A stretch of DNA of 64,000 nt from Pseudomonas chlororaphis (GCA_001023535.1 CP011020.1:6085218-6149217), one strand, 5' to 3'. Positions 1-9,184 are shown, counted from the stretch's first letter. Numbers and translations are program-made. The notes: generated from the letters alone by a model not told the origin.

Positions 1-404
1 CCAATATTTTCTGCTTGAATCTTTCTTACGATCATATCGACACGGTTCGCAGCGGTAGTCCGCTTTCCAACTTGCACACCAAATCGCTCGCATAAAGCAT
101 CGTGCAACTTATAACGATTTATATTTTCCGTGAGGGTTATAAATATCATTTTCCTTCCAGAGAGCTCACCGAGATGTTGAAGTCTATAAAATAGCGCGGA
201 CTTCCCATCCCCTCCCTCTCCATGGATGAATATACTGGAGGCTTGTATCTGATTATCCGTATATAACATATGCTTCAAGCAAGTAAATAGCGGCTCGTAG
301 CGAGGCGTGTCAATCCAGATATCATGACGTGCGATTCTGATACGTTCTTCATTCGGCAAGTCTGCTTGGTGCCTCAAAATTTCTTTGATATGAGCATATG
401 GCAT
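1..404 (-). CDS. TniB/TnsC-like transposition AAA+ ATPase, 5' part only
   Basis: Reading the minus strand from an ATG at 404 gives an open frame that runs off the window edge, about 134 residues. It begins MPYAHIKEILRHQ, has an R-x-x-W-I-D-T-P-R segment like that found near the N-terminus of TniB proteins, and carries a Walker A motif GEGGDGKSAL around residues 66-75. TniB/TnsC proteins are the ATPase that links target choice to the DDE transposase in Tn7 and Tn5053/Tn402 elements. It lies 20 bp downstream of the transposase gene on the same strand, the usual tniA-tniB order. The C-terminal part and any tniQ gene lie outside the window. The family call rests on motif and synteny. Confidence 0.8.
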   Translation of the reverse strand, partial: MPYAHIKEILRHQADLPNEERIRIARHDIWIDTPRYEPLFTCLKHMLYTDNQIQASSIFIHGEGGDGKSALFYRLQHLGELSGRKMIFITLTENINRYKLHDALCERFGVQVGKRTTAANRVDMIVRKIQAENI

Positions 405-424
405 AATATTTTTCCCTATGGTAT

Positions 425-2305
425 TTACGACTGATCTTTGTCTTCAATGATTCTAGGAACAAAAATATCCTCTACGAGATCCGCTTCAATTATTCTGGGC
501 AAAAGAAACTGATGCTCTTGTTCAGCACTATCAGCACTCATCATCGTATATATTTTGGAGTCATCGATCACTTCAGCCTCGGAAACGTTCGACTCCACCA
601 CCGCAAGATCTATTGCCGGGACAGTAGGTGCTGGCTGGACTGGTGGTTTAGGGGAGTTCATAAAGGAAGTTTTCAGGGCGACAGCTTCTTGAATTATTTC
701 TGCCTGATGATCCATAGCGTCATAGGCAAACTCATCATCTATGACACCGCTCGGCATATTGATCAAACCCTCTTTACGTTTCGACATTTGTTTATGGTTT
801 GCATAGGACTCCCAGCTCAGAGAAAGACCATCCTTGGTATATGAACATGGAACCTTCAAGAAGCCATCTGGAGTCTTGGCCCAGATATAGCTAAGGTCAT
901 AACGAGAATATTTTATATCTAGCCTGCTTCCTACATACTTTTTCAATTCCTCGCAAACAAACCTCCGACCAGCAAAGTTAATCCCATATGGATGTATTTT
1001 GTAATCAAAACCCGTCGGCATGAAATCCAAGATAAAACGATATTGATCCTTTGCGTCAATCACGCGAGTTGGATCATATTTTCCTTGATCACGGTAATGA
1101 CTCCAGGCTTGGCGAGGGGTGCACCCCAGAGATCTATGGATCGTTCCGTGGTAAATTGTGACCTGCTTTAGAAACCACTCCGTGAACTGACGGAAATCCA
1201 TGGTTGCATTCAGCTCACTTTCAAAGCTCTCTCGTTCTACAGGGTTACTGCCAGTTGATCCAGGAAGAAAGTGCACTGCAGTTGTCATGAATGTCCCTAT
1301 TACTCGTTCGATGATCCCTCCATACCATTTTTTATCTTTCGGGCGATGATCCCACTCCATCCCCCACTCTCTGCACTGCTGGATAAATCTTTCGCTAGTA
1401 AACTCCGCAGCATTGTCAGTAAATATCACAACCGGCACGCCAAAAAATGGATACTCATTTGGGTTCTTTAGGAATGTGAACAAATGAAAATCTTTCGTCA
1501 GAACTGCAAATGCCAGTGCAGCTGCTACCGTGTCCAAGTTAGGGGCTTCGAGACTTAAATAAAAACCTAGCACTACTCTTGATTTGTCGCACAGAATCAT
1601 TGTGACCCATGGCCGCCCAATGATTACGTCTCTGTTTTGTTCGTCCACTAGCAGCAAGTCAACGCGGGTGTGATCCATTGATACACGCTGGAGCAATAGA
1701 TCTATTACAAGTTTTTTTGGCCTGAATCCGTATTTTTGATTGAAAGCTTCTTCCGTGAGTTTTTGTCGATCTCTTTCCTTTTCTGGCTTCGCTAGTAGAA
1801 ACCTTCGAGCAGCATGCCGGGTGACAGGTCGCTCTCCCGACACAACACAATATCTCCGTGCGTATTTCAACAGAACGCTAATAGATGCCTTCGAGCCCTT
1901 GTAATCATTTTGAAAAGATTTTTCTAGTGCAGCTATTTGGCCTGTTGTAGAGCGATGACTACCTTTCGGTGTACCCTTGTTTTCTCGAACGATACTTTTA
2001 CCATTGCGGTAATCATTCAGCAGTTTATAAAACTGACTATGCTTTAACCCCAAAAGGCTCATGCCTCTTTGGGGTGGCATTCCTAGAATCACTTGATCGA
2101 AAATAGAGGCACGCTCACGCGCGATTGCTTCCTCTCGTTCATCAATAGTTCTTTCATAGTAAGGGATGAGTTCTTTGCTTGGCGGAACTCCGGACTCTTT
2201 CCAGTCTCTGGGGATGCCGTGATTTGGATTAATGATTACTTCCGTGGAGGGTAGGTTATTCTCGATAGCTTCCTCTGTGCCTAATGGCTTCTTATCCATA
2301 ACCAA
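425..2305 (-). CDS. TnsB/TniA-type DDE transposase of a Tn7/Tn5053-like element
   Basis: 626 residues. An N-terminal DNA-binding region precedes an rve-type catalytic core. The acidic triad can be read as D211 (SMDHTRVD), D297 (FTDNAAEF) and E333 (IIERVIG), giving D-x35-E spacing typical of the Mu/TnsB/TniA group. A Mu-type beta-barrel follows around residues 430-500, and the tail is Pro/Glu-rich and probably contacts the ATPase. The gene is AT-richer than the core genes further right, consistent with acquisition. No TnsA-like endonuclease gene lies upstream (2306-2940), which favours the Tn5053/Tn402 type over classical Tn7. ATG at 2305 is used; M3 is an alternative start. Confidence 0.88.
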   Translation of the reverse strand: MVMDKKPLGTEEAIENNLPSTEVIINPNHGIPRDWKESGVPPSKELIPYYERTIDEREEAIARERASIFDQVILGMPPQRGMSLLGLKHSQFYKLLNDYRNGKSIVRENKGTPKGSHRSTTGQIAALEKSFQNDYKGSKASISVLLKYARRYCVVSGERPVTRHAARRFLLAKPEKERDRQKLTEEAFNQKYGFRPKKLVIDLLLQRVSMDHTRVDLLLVDEQNRDVIIGRPWVTMILCDKSRVVLGFYLSLEAPNLDTVAAALAFAVLTKDFHLFTFLKNPNEYPFFGVPVVIFTDNAAEFTSERFIQQCREWGMEWDHRPKDKKWYGGIIERVIGTFMTTAVHFLPGSTGSNPVERESFESELNATMDFRQFTEWFLKQVTIYHGTIHRSLGCTPRQAWSHYRDQGKYDPTRVIDAKDQYRFILDFMPTGFDYKIHPYGINFAGRRFVCEELKKYVGSRLDIKYSRYDLSYIWAKTPDGFLKVPCSYTKDGLSLSWESYANHKQMSKRKEGLINMPSGVIDDEFAYDAMDHQAEIIQEAVALKTSFMNSPKPPVQPAPTVPAIDLAVVESNVSEAEVIDDSKIYTMMSADSAEQEHQFLLPRIIEADLVEDIFVPRIIEDKDQS

Positions 2306-2920
2306 ATCTAGATTCTCACTCAGATTGAATGACGTCCATCATAGTCAAAGACACCCTTCGCGCAAGCTGTCGGAAACTCACAAAAACGTTGTTAGATGAC
2401 CAAATCTCGATTATTATGAATATTGAAAGCCAAAACTTTTATGTAGTCAGATTGTGTAAAATCAGAAAACTTTTTGAATATCAGAAAGTTGTAAAATAAA
2501 GTACAAAAAAATCAAATTCAATATATGTGATAATCAACTACCCATCACTTTCATCTGCGCGCATAGCAATTTCATTTTTAGTTCCAAAATATTCTATTTG
2601 TACGAGCCCGCGCATTAGACGAACTCGATTTATTTTGGTTTTAGGTATTCGACGACTCTAAGAATGTCGTGGAAGCACTACCGAAGGTCTACCCAAAGGC
2701 GCAAAGGGATATTCGATTGTCGCAGCCAAGCCCGCTTCAAGGTCGAACTCCGAATCGTGCTGAGAATTTCATCACCCAATTCGAGTTTCTCACGAGTCTG
2801 TGTAGCAGGGCATCGCATTAGCGTATTTAAGCCCCTTCATAGATAGGGCTTTATGCGCCCGAAGTACGCCCGGAGTTAAGGGGTACTACTGACGGTTCTT
2901 AACCGGAAAAATGAAAAATG
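2306..2920. other. AT-rich transposon end region, no gene recognised
   Basis: About 600 bp between the transposase start and the palindrome hold no convincing gene. The first 200 bp are very AT-rich and contain similar short motifs in one orientation: TGTCGGAAAC near 2369, ATCAGAAAAC at 2461-2470 and ATCAGAAAGT at 2480-2489, with further looser matches at 2901 (AACCGGAAAA) and 2930 (ATCGGAAAAC). These could be transposase-binding sites. An ACA terminus at 2503-2505 is one possible transposon tip; the ACA at 2938-2940 is another. From about 2660 the base composition becomes more balanced. The spacing and multiplicity fit Tn7-like ends, but the assignment is inferred. Confidence 0.4.
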
Positions 2921-2966
2921 CGTTCTATTATCGGAAAACAGAAATCTGTTTTCCGATAATAGAACG
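2921..2966. repeat. 46-bp perfect palindrome at a candidate transposon terminus
   Basis: The 20-base arm at 2921-2940 (CGTTCTATTATCGGAAAACA) is exactly repeated in inverse at 2947-2966. The bases between (GAAATC) extend the pairing by two more pairs, leaving a 2-base centre. The left arm ends in ACA and the right arm starts with TGT, as two abutting Tn7-type termini separated by 6 bp would. It lacks a T-run, so it does not look like an ordinary terminator. Confidence 0.55.
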
Positions 2967-3068
2967 TGACCCTAATATAACCAATTGATAAATATGAAAA
3001 TTCTATCTGTCCGGAATACTTTCAACGTTTACACCTGCTCCTACGGTTGCAACCTTTGTCCGCTCTGC

Positions 3069-3452
3069 TCATCTTTTCCGGGTAATGAGTTCACTCATGT
3101 ACTGATTCAAGTCACGCAGATCGTTGATGCTCCAGGCGTGCGGAGCAATCTTCACGTTGTTTTCTCGCAAGGTTTTTGGAATCAGGCTTCCACTCGGGCG
3201 AAGAATGACCGATGAAACAATCACGCCGGGATAATCATTGAGTCGCTTCTTGAAGGCGGACGTGGTCAGGTCAGGCGTTGGCGGATTGCTCTTTTTCGCC
3301 AACGGCCCTGTTCCTTTGACGTCGGCGCCATGGCACACGGCGCATCGCTGTGTATAGAGATTCTTTCCATTGGCATTATCCGCATAGGATAACGAGGGCT
3401 GAAAAACACATGAAAAGCCAAGCAGAACAACAGGTAATATCTTCATTTGCAT
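3069..3452 (-). CDS. Small periplasmic c-type cytochrome
   Basis: 127 residues with a cleavable signal peptide (hydrophobic segment about residues 4-20, ending near SLSYA-DN) and one haem-binding motif C-A-V-C-H at about residues 37-41. A methionine for axial ligation is not obvious in the usual place; candidates lie in the C-terminal part (QYMSEL). The mature protein of about 100 residues fits a class I mono-haem cytochrome that passes electrons in the periplasm. It sits alone, convergent with nothing obvious, between the transposon end and the LysR gene. M3 could be the true start. Confidence 0.75.
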   Translation of the reverse strand: MQMKILPVVLLGFSCVFQPSLSYADNANGKNLYTQRCAVCHGADVKGTGPLAKKSNPPTPDLTTSAFKKRLNDYPGVIVSSVILRPSGSLIPKTLRENNVKIAPHAWSINDLRDLNQYMSELITRKR

Positions 3453-3548
3453 TTATTTTATTCAGACGAAAAAACTATCCGCTCTTCTCGGAAGTCATGA
3501 GCGGCGCACAGTTGCTCACGACAAAGACATGCCGTGGATCATCAATCA

Positions 3549-4463
3549 CTACACCCATCGCCACACAGGCTCACTTAAACGCTCGGCAAAAAAGTCCGAC
3601 AGCGCCTTGATTTTTACCGGCCGGGTGCGGGCCGAGGGGGTGACGAAATACAAGCCGCCACGCGTCATGCTCCATTCCGGCAGCACCACGACCAAGCGCC
3701 CATCGGCCAGGTATTCGCTGGCTATGAATTCCGGCAGTTCGGCAATGGCCAGTCCTTCAAGCAACACTGGCAATAACGCATCCGAGTTGGTCACTCTTAA
3801 CGGGCCGCTGGGCACCACGTCTTCTTCGGTGCCGTCTTTGTGGGTAAACCGCCACACTTGGCTGCGGGCTCGATAGGCATAGCTCAGGCATGTACGGGTC
3901 GCCAGTTCGCGGGGATGGCTGGGGTGGCCGTGGGCAGCTAGATACGCCGGTGAGGCAACCAGGTATTGGGTGACCGCGCACAGATGCCGCGCAACCAGCG
4001 ACGAATCCGGCAATACGGCAATGCGCAGTGCCGCATCGAAGCCCTCGGCGATCAGGTCTACCGAGGCGTCTGAAAGGTGCAGGTCAATCGAAAGCTCGGG
4101 ATACAGCCGGATCAACTGCGGCATCAGCGGTGCCACCCAACGCAGTCCAAACGACATGGGGATCGCCAGGCGCACCTGGCCGCGGGGCTGGATCGATAAC
4201 GCCTGAGCCTCGCTTTCCACCGCTTCAGCCTGCCGATAGATCTCCCCTGCCCTGGCTGCCATGCTCGCGCCGAATTCTGTGAGGGCCAGTTGCCGCGAGG
4301 TGCGGTTGAACAAGCGTCCACCCAGGCGCTCCTCCAGCCGCGCGACCGCCCGCGATACCGTAGGCACCGACACGCTCATGACACGTGCCGCACCGGCGAA
4401 CGAGCCCTCTTCGGCCACCTTGGCAAACATCGCCAACCCTTCGAAATCTGGAAGCTTGCTCAT
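3549..4463 (-). CDS. LysR-family transcriptional regulator
   Basis: About 304 residues from the ATG at 4463 (MSKLPDFEGLAMFAKV). The N-terminal winged helix-turn-helix is typical of the CrgA-like group of LysR proteins (AEEGSFAGAARVMSVSVPTVSRAVARLEERLGGRLFNRTSRQLALTE region), followed by a two-lobe effector-binding domain. The open frame extends upstream to 4547, but those residues are not LysR-like. It is divergent from the short-chain dehydrogenase at 4573, with a 109-bp shared promoter region, so it very probably controls that gene. The effector is unknown. Confidence 0.85.
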   Translation of the reverse strand: MSKLPDFEGLAMFAKVAEEGSFAGAARVMSVSVPTVSRAVARLEERLGGRLFNRTSRQLALTEFGASMAARAGEIYRQAEAVESEAQALSIQPRGQVRLAIPMSFGLRWVAPLMPQLIRLYPELSIDLHLSDASVDLIAEGFDAALRIAVLPDSSLVARHLCAVTQYLVASPAYLAAHGHPSHPRELATRTCLSYAYRARSQVWRFTHKDGTEEDVVPSGPLRVTNSDALLPVLLEGLAIAELPEFIASEYLADGRLVVVLPEWSMTRGGLYFVTPSARTRPVKIKALSDFFAERLSEPVWRWV

Positions 4464-4572
4464 TTCATTTCTGCAACGATAGGTTTCAGACAATTCTATT
4501 TTGAAAGTCCCGCCCCGTCGATAAGCTTCTCTCACACCGCAAATCACTCAATCGAAATACGGGAGAAACACC

Positions 4573-5325
4573 ATGACGAACAAACTCGAAGGCAAAATTG
4601 CATTGGTGACCGGCGGCACTACCGGCATCGGCCTGGCCACTGCAAAACGCTTCGCTCAAGAAGGCGCCCACGTCTATATCACGGGCCGTCGCCAAGCCGA
4701 ACTGAACGCTGCCCTCGCCGCTGTCGGCAACGCCACCGGCGTGCAGGTGGATTCCTCCAAGCTCGATCAGTTGGACGCGTTGTACCGCCAGATTGGCGCG
4801 ACCCACGGCCGCATTGATGTGCTGTTCGTCAATGCCGGCGGCGGCTCCATGCTGCCACTGGGCGAGATCACGGAACAGCAGTACGACGACACCTTCAATC
4901 GCAACGTAAAAGGCGTGCTGTTCACGGTGCAAAAGGCGCTGCCGCTGCTGGCCCCAAAAGCCTCGGTGATTCTCACCGGCTCCACGGCAGGCAGCTCGGG
5001 CACCGCCGCCTTCAGTGTCTACGCCGCGTCCAAGGCCGCCGTGCGCGCCTTTGCACGCAACTGGATTCTGGATTTGAAAGACCGACAGGTACGCATCAAC
5101 ACGATCAGCCCCGGCGCCACGCGCACGCCTGGCCTGGTTGAATTGGCCGGCCCCGATGCCGCTCAGCAACAAGGCTTACTCGACTACTTGGCATCGCTGA
5201 TCCCAATGGGACGTGTCGGTGAAGCCGAAGAAATCGCCAGCGCAGCGTTGTTCCTGGCCTCGGATGACGCCAGCTTCGTCAACGGTATCGAACTGTTTGT
5301 CGACGGCGGCCAGGCGCAAATCTGA
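4573..5325 (+). CDS. Short-chain dehydrogenase/reductase (SDR)
   Basis: 250 residues, the usual classical-SDR length. The NAD(P)-binding glycine motif TGGTTGIG is at residues 14-21, the NAG motif at about 88-90, and the catalytic Ser and Y-x3-K are seen in the GSTAGSSG and YAASK segments near residues 139-160. The C-terminal [12 protein letters not shown] block is typical. The R in TGRR after strand 2 favours NADP(H). A ribosome-binding GGGAG precedes the ATG. Substrate is unknown. Divergent LysR gene next to it is the likely regulator. Confidence 0.88.
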   Translation: MTNKLEGKIALVTGGTTGIGLATAKRFAQEGAHVYITGRRQAELNAALAAVGNATGVQVDSSKLDQLDALYRQIGATHGRIDVLFVNAGGGSMLPLGEITEQQYDDTFNRNVKGVLFTVQKALPLLAPKASVILTGSTAGSSGTAAFSVYAASKAAVRAFARNWILDLKDRQVRINTISPGATRTPGLVELAGPDAAQQQGLLDYLASLIPMGRVGEAEEIASAALFLASDDASFVNGIELFVDGGQAQI

Positions 5326-5381
5326 GCACTCAGCGAGCGACTCCCCTGGGACGGCGCTTATAACCGTTCATCAAACGCGGC

Positions 5382-5433
5382 CCACTGCTATCAACGAAAC
5401 AGCGTTATTGGCGTTGAACCACACTAGCAGTGG
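5382..5433. other. Inverted repeat upstream of the RTX-like gene
   Basis: CCACTGCTA at 5382-5390 is matched exactly in inverse by TAGCAGTGG at 5425-5433, separated by 34 bp. It lies between the SDR stop codon and the ribosome-binding site of the next gene, so it could form a stem in the leader or be a protein-binding site. Its role is not known. Confidence 0.35.
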
Positions 5434-5457
5434 ACCAACCGCAGGTAAGGAGCACGC

Positions 5458-7005
5458 ATGACCCAAGCTTTCAACATCAGCGATCTCACCAAGCACTCCG
5501 TGCCTGACGATTTGCAGGTCACGAGCGCCAGTAGCCGGGTCAGCAAGAACCCGATCGAACTCATCGTGCAGGGTACCCCTGGCAGTGATTACCTGCGCGG
5601 TGGGCTGGCCAACGAGCTGTTGATGGGCGGAGCCGGCAACGACCAGATAGTCAGCGGGGGTGGCAATGACGTGATGGTCCCCGGTGCCGGATTCGACACC
5701 TTGTACGGTGGCGCCGGCAGCGATGTATTTCGCTTCGACCGCCTCGGCGACAGCTATATCAAGGCCGGAAGCGAGTTCACCGATGCCATCAGCTATTTTG
5801 ATCCCGCCCACGATGTCCTCGACCTGTCAGCTCTGGGCTTTAGCCATCTGGGCAATGGCTACGGCGATACCCTGCACATACGTAGCGAGCCCCTGCGCGG
5901 CATCTACATTTTGGAAAACTACGAGCAAGACCATAATGGCCGGCATTTTGCCGTGCAGTTCCTGTCCAACAGCGGCCTGATTACCGATGCCAACTTGCAA
6001 CCGCTGATCAACGGTACCTCGCACGACGACCTGCTGGTGGGAACCGACGCTGGCGAAACCATCAAGGCCGGCGCTGGCCGCGACACTATCGAAGCGAGTG
6101 CGGGCAATGACCGGCTATTTGGAGGCGCCGGCGGCGACACACTGAGCGGCGGCGCGGGTGCCGACACCTTTGTGTATAACCAGCTCAGCGACAGCTACCG
6201 CAACGATGCCAGTGGCAGCTACAGCCACCGCGACCTGATCACCGATTTCAATGGCAACGACCATGACATGATCGACGTGTCCGCGCTGACCTTCACCGGG
6301 TTGGGTAACGGCTACAACGGCACGCTGAAGGTGGTCCTCAACCTGGCGGGCGACACCACCGCGCTTAAATCACTGGAGGCCGATGCCAACGGTAACCGCT
6401 TCGAAATCCTGCTCAGTGGGAACCACGTCAGTGAACTTAATGCCAGCAGCGTGCTGTTCGCCCCGCCCAGTAATGCGACAACTGTGATTACCCCGCAGCC
6501 GATCACACCGGTGAATCTGGCCGGCGACGATAAGGCCAATACCCTGTATGGCTACTGGGGCGACGATACTCTGGCCGCCGGTGCCGGAAACGACACCCTT
6601 GAGGGTAACGCTGGCAACGACGTGCTGACCGGTGGGTTGGGCGCGGACAAGCTCACCGGCGGCACAGGCAACGACCGTTTCGTGTTCACCAGCAGCGGCG
6701 ACAGCTATGCAGGCAGCAGCGACCTGATCACTGACTTCATCTGGGGCGAAGACAAGCTCGACGTCTCCGCGCTCGGCGTAACCGGTTTGGGCGACGGCCG
6801 TAACGGCACCTTGCGCATGACCTACGATGAAATCAACGAACGCACTTACCTGCGTAGTAGCGAGCCAGGTGCCGATGGGCACGCCTTTCAGGTCACGCTA
6901 GCCGGATTCGATTACACGCACTTGATCACCAATGCCGACCTGGTGGTTGCCGATACGACAGAGATCGGGCTCATTGGGCACACCACTGTTGACTACTTGA
7001 GCTAG
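5458..7005 (+). CDS. RTX repeat protein built of three alginate-epimerase R-module-like units
   Basis: 515 residues without signal peptide. Three similar units are visible at about residues 37-183, 186-335 and 352-500. Each begins with Ca2+-binding nonapeptide repeats (GGAGNDQI, GGAGADTF, GGTGNDRF types) and continues with a non-repeat part containing D-L/V-SALGF/T-x-GLGNGYNGTL and a later FEILLSGNH-like strand. That second part is characteristic of the R-modules of AlgE-type mannuronan C5-epimerases. No catalytic parallel beta-helix (A-module) is present. Proteins of this kind are normally exported by type I secretion through an uncleaved C-terminal signal; no ABC exporter gene lies nearby. 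A strong AAGGAG precedes the ATG. Function is inferred to be extracellular, Ca2+-dependent, possibly polysaccharide-binding. Confidence 0.8.
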   Translation: MTQAFNISDLTKHSVPDDLQVTSASSRVSKNPIELIVQGTPGSDYLRGGLANELLMGGAGNDQIVSGGGNDVMVPGAGFDTLYGGAGSDVFRFDRLGDSYIKAGSEFTDAISYFDPAHDVLDLSALGFSHLGNGYGDTLHIRSEPLRGIYILENYEQDHNGRHFAVQFLSNSGLITDANLQPLINGTSHDDLLVGTDAGETIKAGAGRDTIEASAGNDRLFGGAGGDTLSGGAGADTFVYNQLSDSYRNDASGSYSHRDLITDFNGNDHDMIDVSALTFTGLGNGYNGTLKVVLNLAGDTTALKSLEADANGNRFEILLSGNHVSELNASSVLFAPPSNATTVITPQPITPVNLAGDDKANTLYGYWGDDTLAAGAGNDTLEGNAGNDVLTGGLGADKLTGGTGNDRFVFTSSGDSYAGSSDLITDFIWGEDKLDVSALGVTGLGDGRNGTLRMTYDEINERTYLRSSEPGADGHAFQVTLAGFDYTHLITNADLVVADTTEIGLIGHTTVDYLS

Positions 7006-7107
7006 CACTTCCCTCACAGCCGGCCATCAGCCCCCACCTTTAGTTATGCAACGGCTACGGTGTGGGGTGCTGACCGCAGCTACGAGTCGAAAGCAGGCGT
7101 CTGAAAT

Positions 7108-7133
7108 CGTCCGTTTTTTGGCCAGAAGCGGCC
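7108..7133. repeat. Short dispersed intergenic repeat, copy 1
   Basis: A short sequence of the form GTCCG-(C/T)TTTTGGCC-N-n-AGCGGCC lies just left of the IS1182 element. Related copies occur at 12519-12542, 13869-13892 and 17642-17670. It is probably a degenerate noncoding repeat of Pseudomonas intergenic DNA. Confidence 0.4.
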
Positions 7134-7152
7134 TTTGGCAATGGCGGCTATC

Positions 7153-7174
7153 GGCCCAGAGTGTGTAAAAACGC
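7153..7174 (+). repeat. Left terminal inverted repeat of the IS1182-family element
   Basis: Twenty-two bases exactly inverse to 9323-9344. Confidence 0.85.
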
Positions 7175-7236
7175 TAAGGGGTCTCACTTTTAGGTTCTTC
7201 ACCTGTCGGAAATCTATAAGCCTCGTGTCCCCGCAC

Positions 7237-7560
7237 TCATACCGTCTTGACGTTAACAGCTGCGCCGATAGTGCCTCCGGAAACAGATACGATGTAGTCG
7301 GCCGCTCTTTGGCAAAGGGTGGCGTGCGATGAACGGATTACGAGGGTAAGAGGCATGAGCGAGAGCGGGTCAATGTCGATACGTTCTCCTGATGTGCCGC
7401 GAAGCGACAATGTCAGTTCCGTCCATTGGCGATCATCTGAACCTGCGCAGTCACCGTCAGAGTCAACATCACATCCGGTTCCCCATAGATGTTCAGCAAT
7501 GCAATAGAAGGCCGGCAATGGTCTTTCTGGCGTGATTTGAATGGAATAGCAAGTAGACAT
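7237..7560 (-). CDS. Hypothetical passenger ORF inside the IS element
   Basis: From ATG 7560 the frame gives about 107 residues (MSTCYSIQITPE...). Segments such as W-T-E-L-T-L-S-L-R-G and I-D-I-D-P-L-S-L-M-P-L-T-L-V-I look like amphipathic beta-strands of a folded protein, not like a chance frame. It lies within the IS boundaries, antisense to and upstream of the transposase. I see no Shine-Dalgarno before this ATG, and the frame is open further upstream to 7794, overlapping the transposase start, so the true start is uncertain. I do not recognise the family. A small immunity-type protein is possible but unproven. Confidence 0.4.
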   Translation of the reverse strand: MSTCYSIQITPERPLPAFYCIAEHLWGTGCDVDSDGDCAGSDDRQWTELTLSLRGTSGERIDIDPLSLMPLTLVIRSSHATLCQRAADYIVSVSGGTIGAAVNVKTV

Positions 7561-7753
7561 GATTTGTTGGCCGTGCCTATCTGTCAGGAGGAGAAAGGGT
7601 ATCTCGGAGCCTGAGGCTGAGCAATCAGAGTCGCTGCCCTCACACCGTCTATATATAGACATCCATTGGTGTCTGCGATTGCCCCGGCGTATGTAGAAAC
7701 GAATCCGTGATCCCTTGCTATGATTGCTGAGGATTTTATCGCGGGGATTGCCT

Positions 7754-9184
7754 ATGAAGCGCTTTATCCAAGGTGAACACCGAGGCCAAGGCACCCTACT
7801 TCCCGAAAGCCTCGACGACTACGTCAGCGATACCAATCCGGTACGAGTAGTTGACGTTTTCGTCGACGAACTCAACTTGGTTAATCTAGGTTTTGAAGGT
7901 GCCATTCCAGCCGATACTGGACGACCGGCTTACCACCCCGCGATCCTGCTAAAGATCTACATCTACGGCTATCTCAACCGCATTCAGTCGAGTCGGCGGC
8001 TGGAACGAGAAGCTCAACGCAACGTCGAGCTGATGTGGTTGACCGGGCGTTTGATGCCGGATTTCAAGACCATCGCCAACTTCCGAAAAGACAACAGCAA
8101 GGCTATCCGAGGCGTCTGTCGCCAGTTCGTTATGCTGTGTCAGCAGTTGGGACTGTTTGGAGAACATCTGGTCGCCATTGATGGCAGTAAATTCAAAGCA
8201 GTCAACAACCGCGACCGCAATTTCACCAGCGCCAAACTGAAGCGGCGTATGGAAGAAATTGAATCGAGTATCAACCGTTACCTGGTGGCACTCGATGCTG
8301 CCGATCGGCAAGAACCCACAGCTTCCGAGCCCAGTGCCGTGCGGCTGGAAGAGAAAATCGCCAAGCTCAAAACTCAAATGAAGGAGCTTCAATCGATCGA
8401 AATCCAGCTCAATGAATCGCCGGATAAACAGGTCTCACTGACCGATCCAGACAGCCGTTCCATGATGACACGCGGCACCGGAATCGTCGGCTATAACGTA
8501 CAGACAGCGGTCGATACCCAACATCATTTGATCGTTGCACATGAAGTCACTAACGTCGGTTCCGACCGCGATCAACTCAGCTCGATGGCCATGCAGGTCC
8601 GCGAGGCTGTCGCGTCAGAAACGTTGTCGGTAGTGGCTGATCGAGGTTACTTCAAAAGCGAAGAGATCCTGACTTGTCACGATGCAGGCATCACGGCCTA
8701 TGTGCCCAAGCCGATGACCTCTGGAGCCAAAGCGGACGGGCGTTTCAATAATGATGCCTTCATCTATGACGCGGCAAAAAACGAATATATTTGCCCAGCC
8801 GGAGAAGCACTGATCTGGCGCTATACCAACGTTGAAAAAGGCCTAACGCTGCACCGTTACTGGAGTTCGAAATGCAGGGGCTGCACAATGAAATCGCAGT
8901 GCACCCCGAGCACGGAACGACGAATTCGACGCTGGGAACATGAAGCTGTACTGGAGGAAATGCAGGCCCGGTTAAGCAAAGCACCGGAGATGATGCGAGT
9001 CCGAAAACGGACTGTTGAGCATCCCTTCGGCACGCTCAAGCAATGGATGGGTGCGACGCACTTCCTGACCCGAAAGCTGGCCGGGGTGAGCGCGGAGATG
9101 AGCTTGAATGTGCTCGCCTACAACTTGAAGCGAGTCATGAAAATTCTCGGTATCAGCAGTTTAATGAAGGCACTGTCGGCCTGA
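7754..9184 (+). CDS. IS1182-family DDE transposase
   Basis: About 476 residues from ATG 7754 (MKRFIQGEHRGQ, the usual beginning for this family); an in-frame start at 7724 would add ten residues. Family features seen are the N-terminal HPAILLKIYIYGYLNRIQSSRRLE block (about residues 55-80 of the longer form), IDGSKFKAVN, the DPDSRSM region, VADRGYFKSEE, a Cys cluster CRGCTMKSQCTP, and the C-terminal RTVEHPFGTLKQWMG segment with the catalytic Glu. The gene appears intact. Confidence 0.9.
   Translation: MKRFIQGEHRGQGTLLPESLDDYVSDTNPVRVVDVFVDELNLVNLGFEGAIPADTGRPAYHPAILLKIYIYGYLNRIQSSRRLEREAQRNVELMWLTGRLMPDFKTIANFRKDNSKAIRGVCRQFVMLCQQLGLFGEHLVAIDGSKFKAVNNRDRNFTSAKLKRRMEEIESSINRYLVALDAADRQEPTASEPSAVRLEEKIAKLKTQMKELQSIEIQLNESPDKQVSLTDPDSRSMMTRGTGIVGYNVQTAVDTQHHLIVAHEVTNVGSDRDQLSSMAMQVREAVASETLSVVADRGYFKSEEILTCHDAGITAYVPKPMTSGAKADGRFNNDAFIYDAAKNEYICPAGEALIWRYTNVEKGLTLHRYWSSKCRGCTMKSQCTPSTERRIRRWEHEAVLEEMQARLSKAPEMMRVRKRTVEHPFGTLKQWMGATHFLTRKLAGVSAEMSLNVLAYNLKRVMKILGISSLMKALSA

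Noticed and set aside
2664..2846. Small frames in the 2660-2850 region that vaguely recall a transposase fragment
   Set aside because: Only a few residues look transposase-like in one frame and the match could be chance; not enough to name a remnant.
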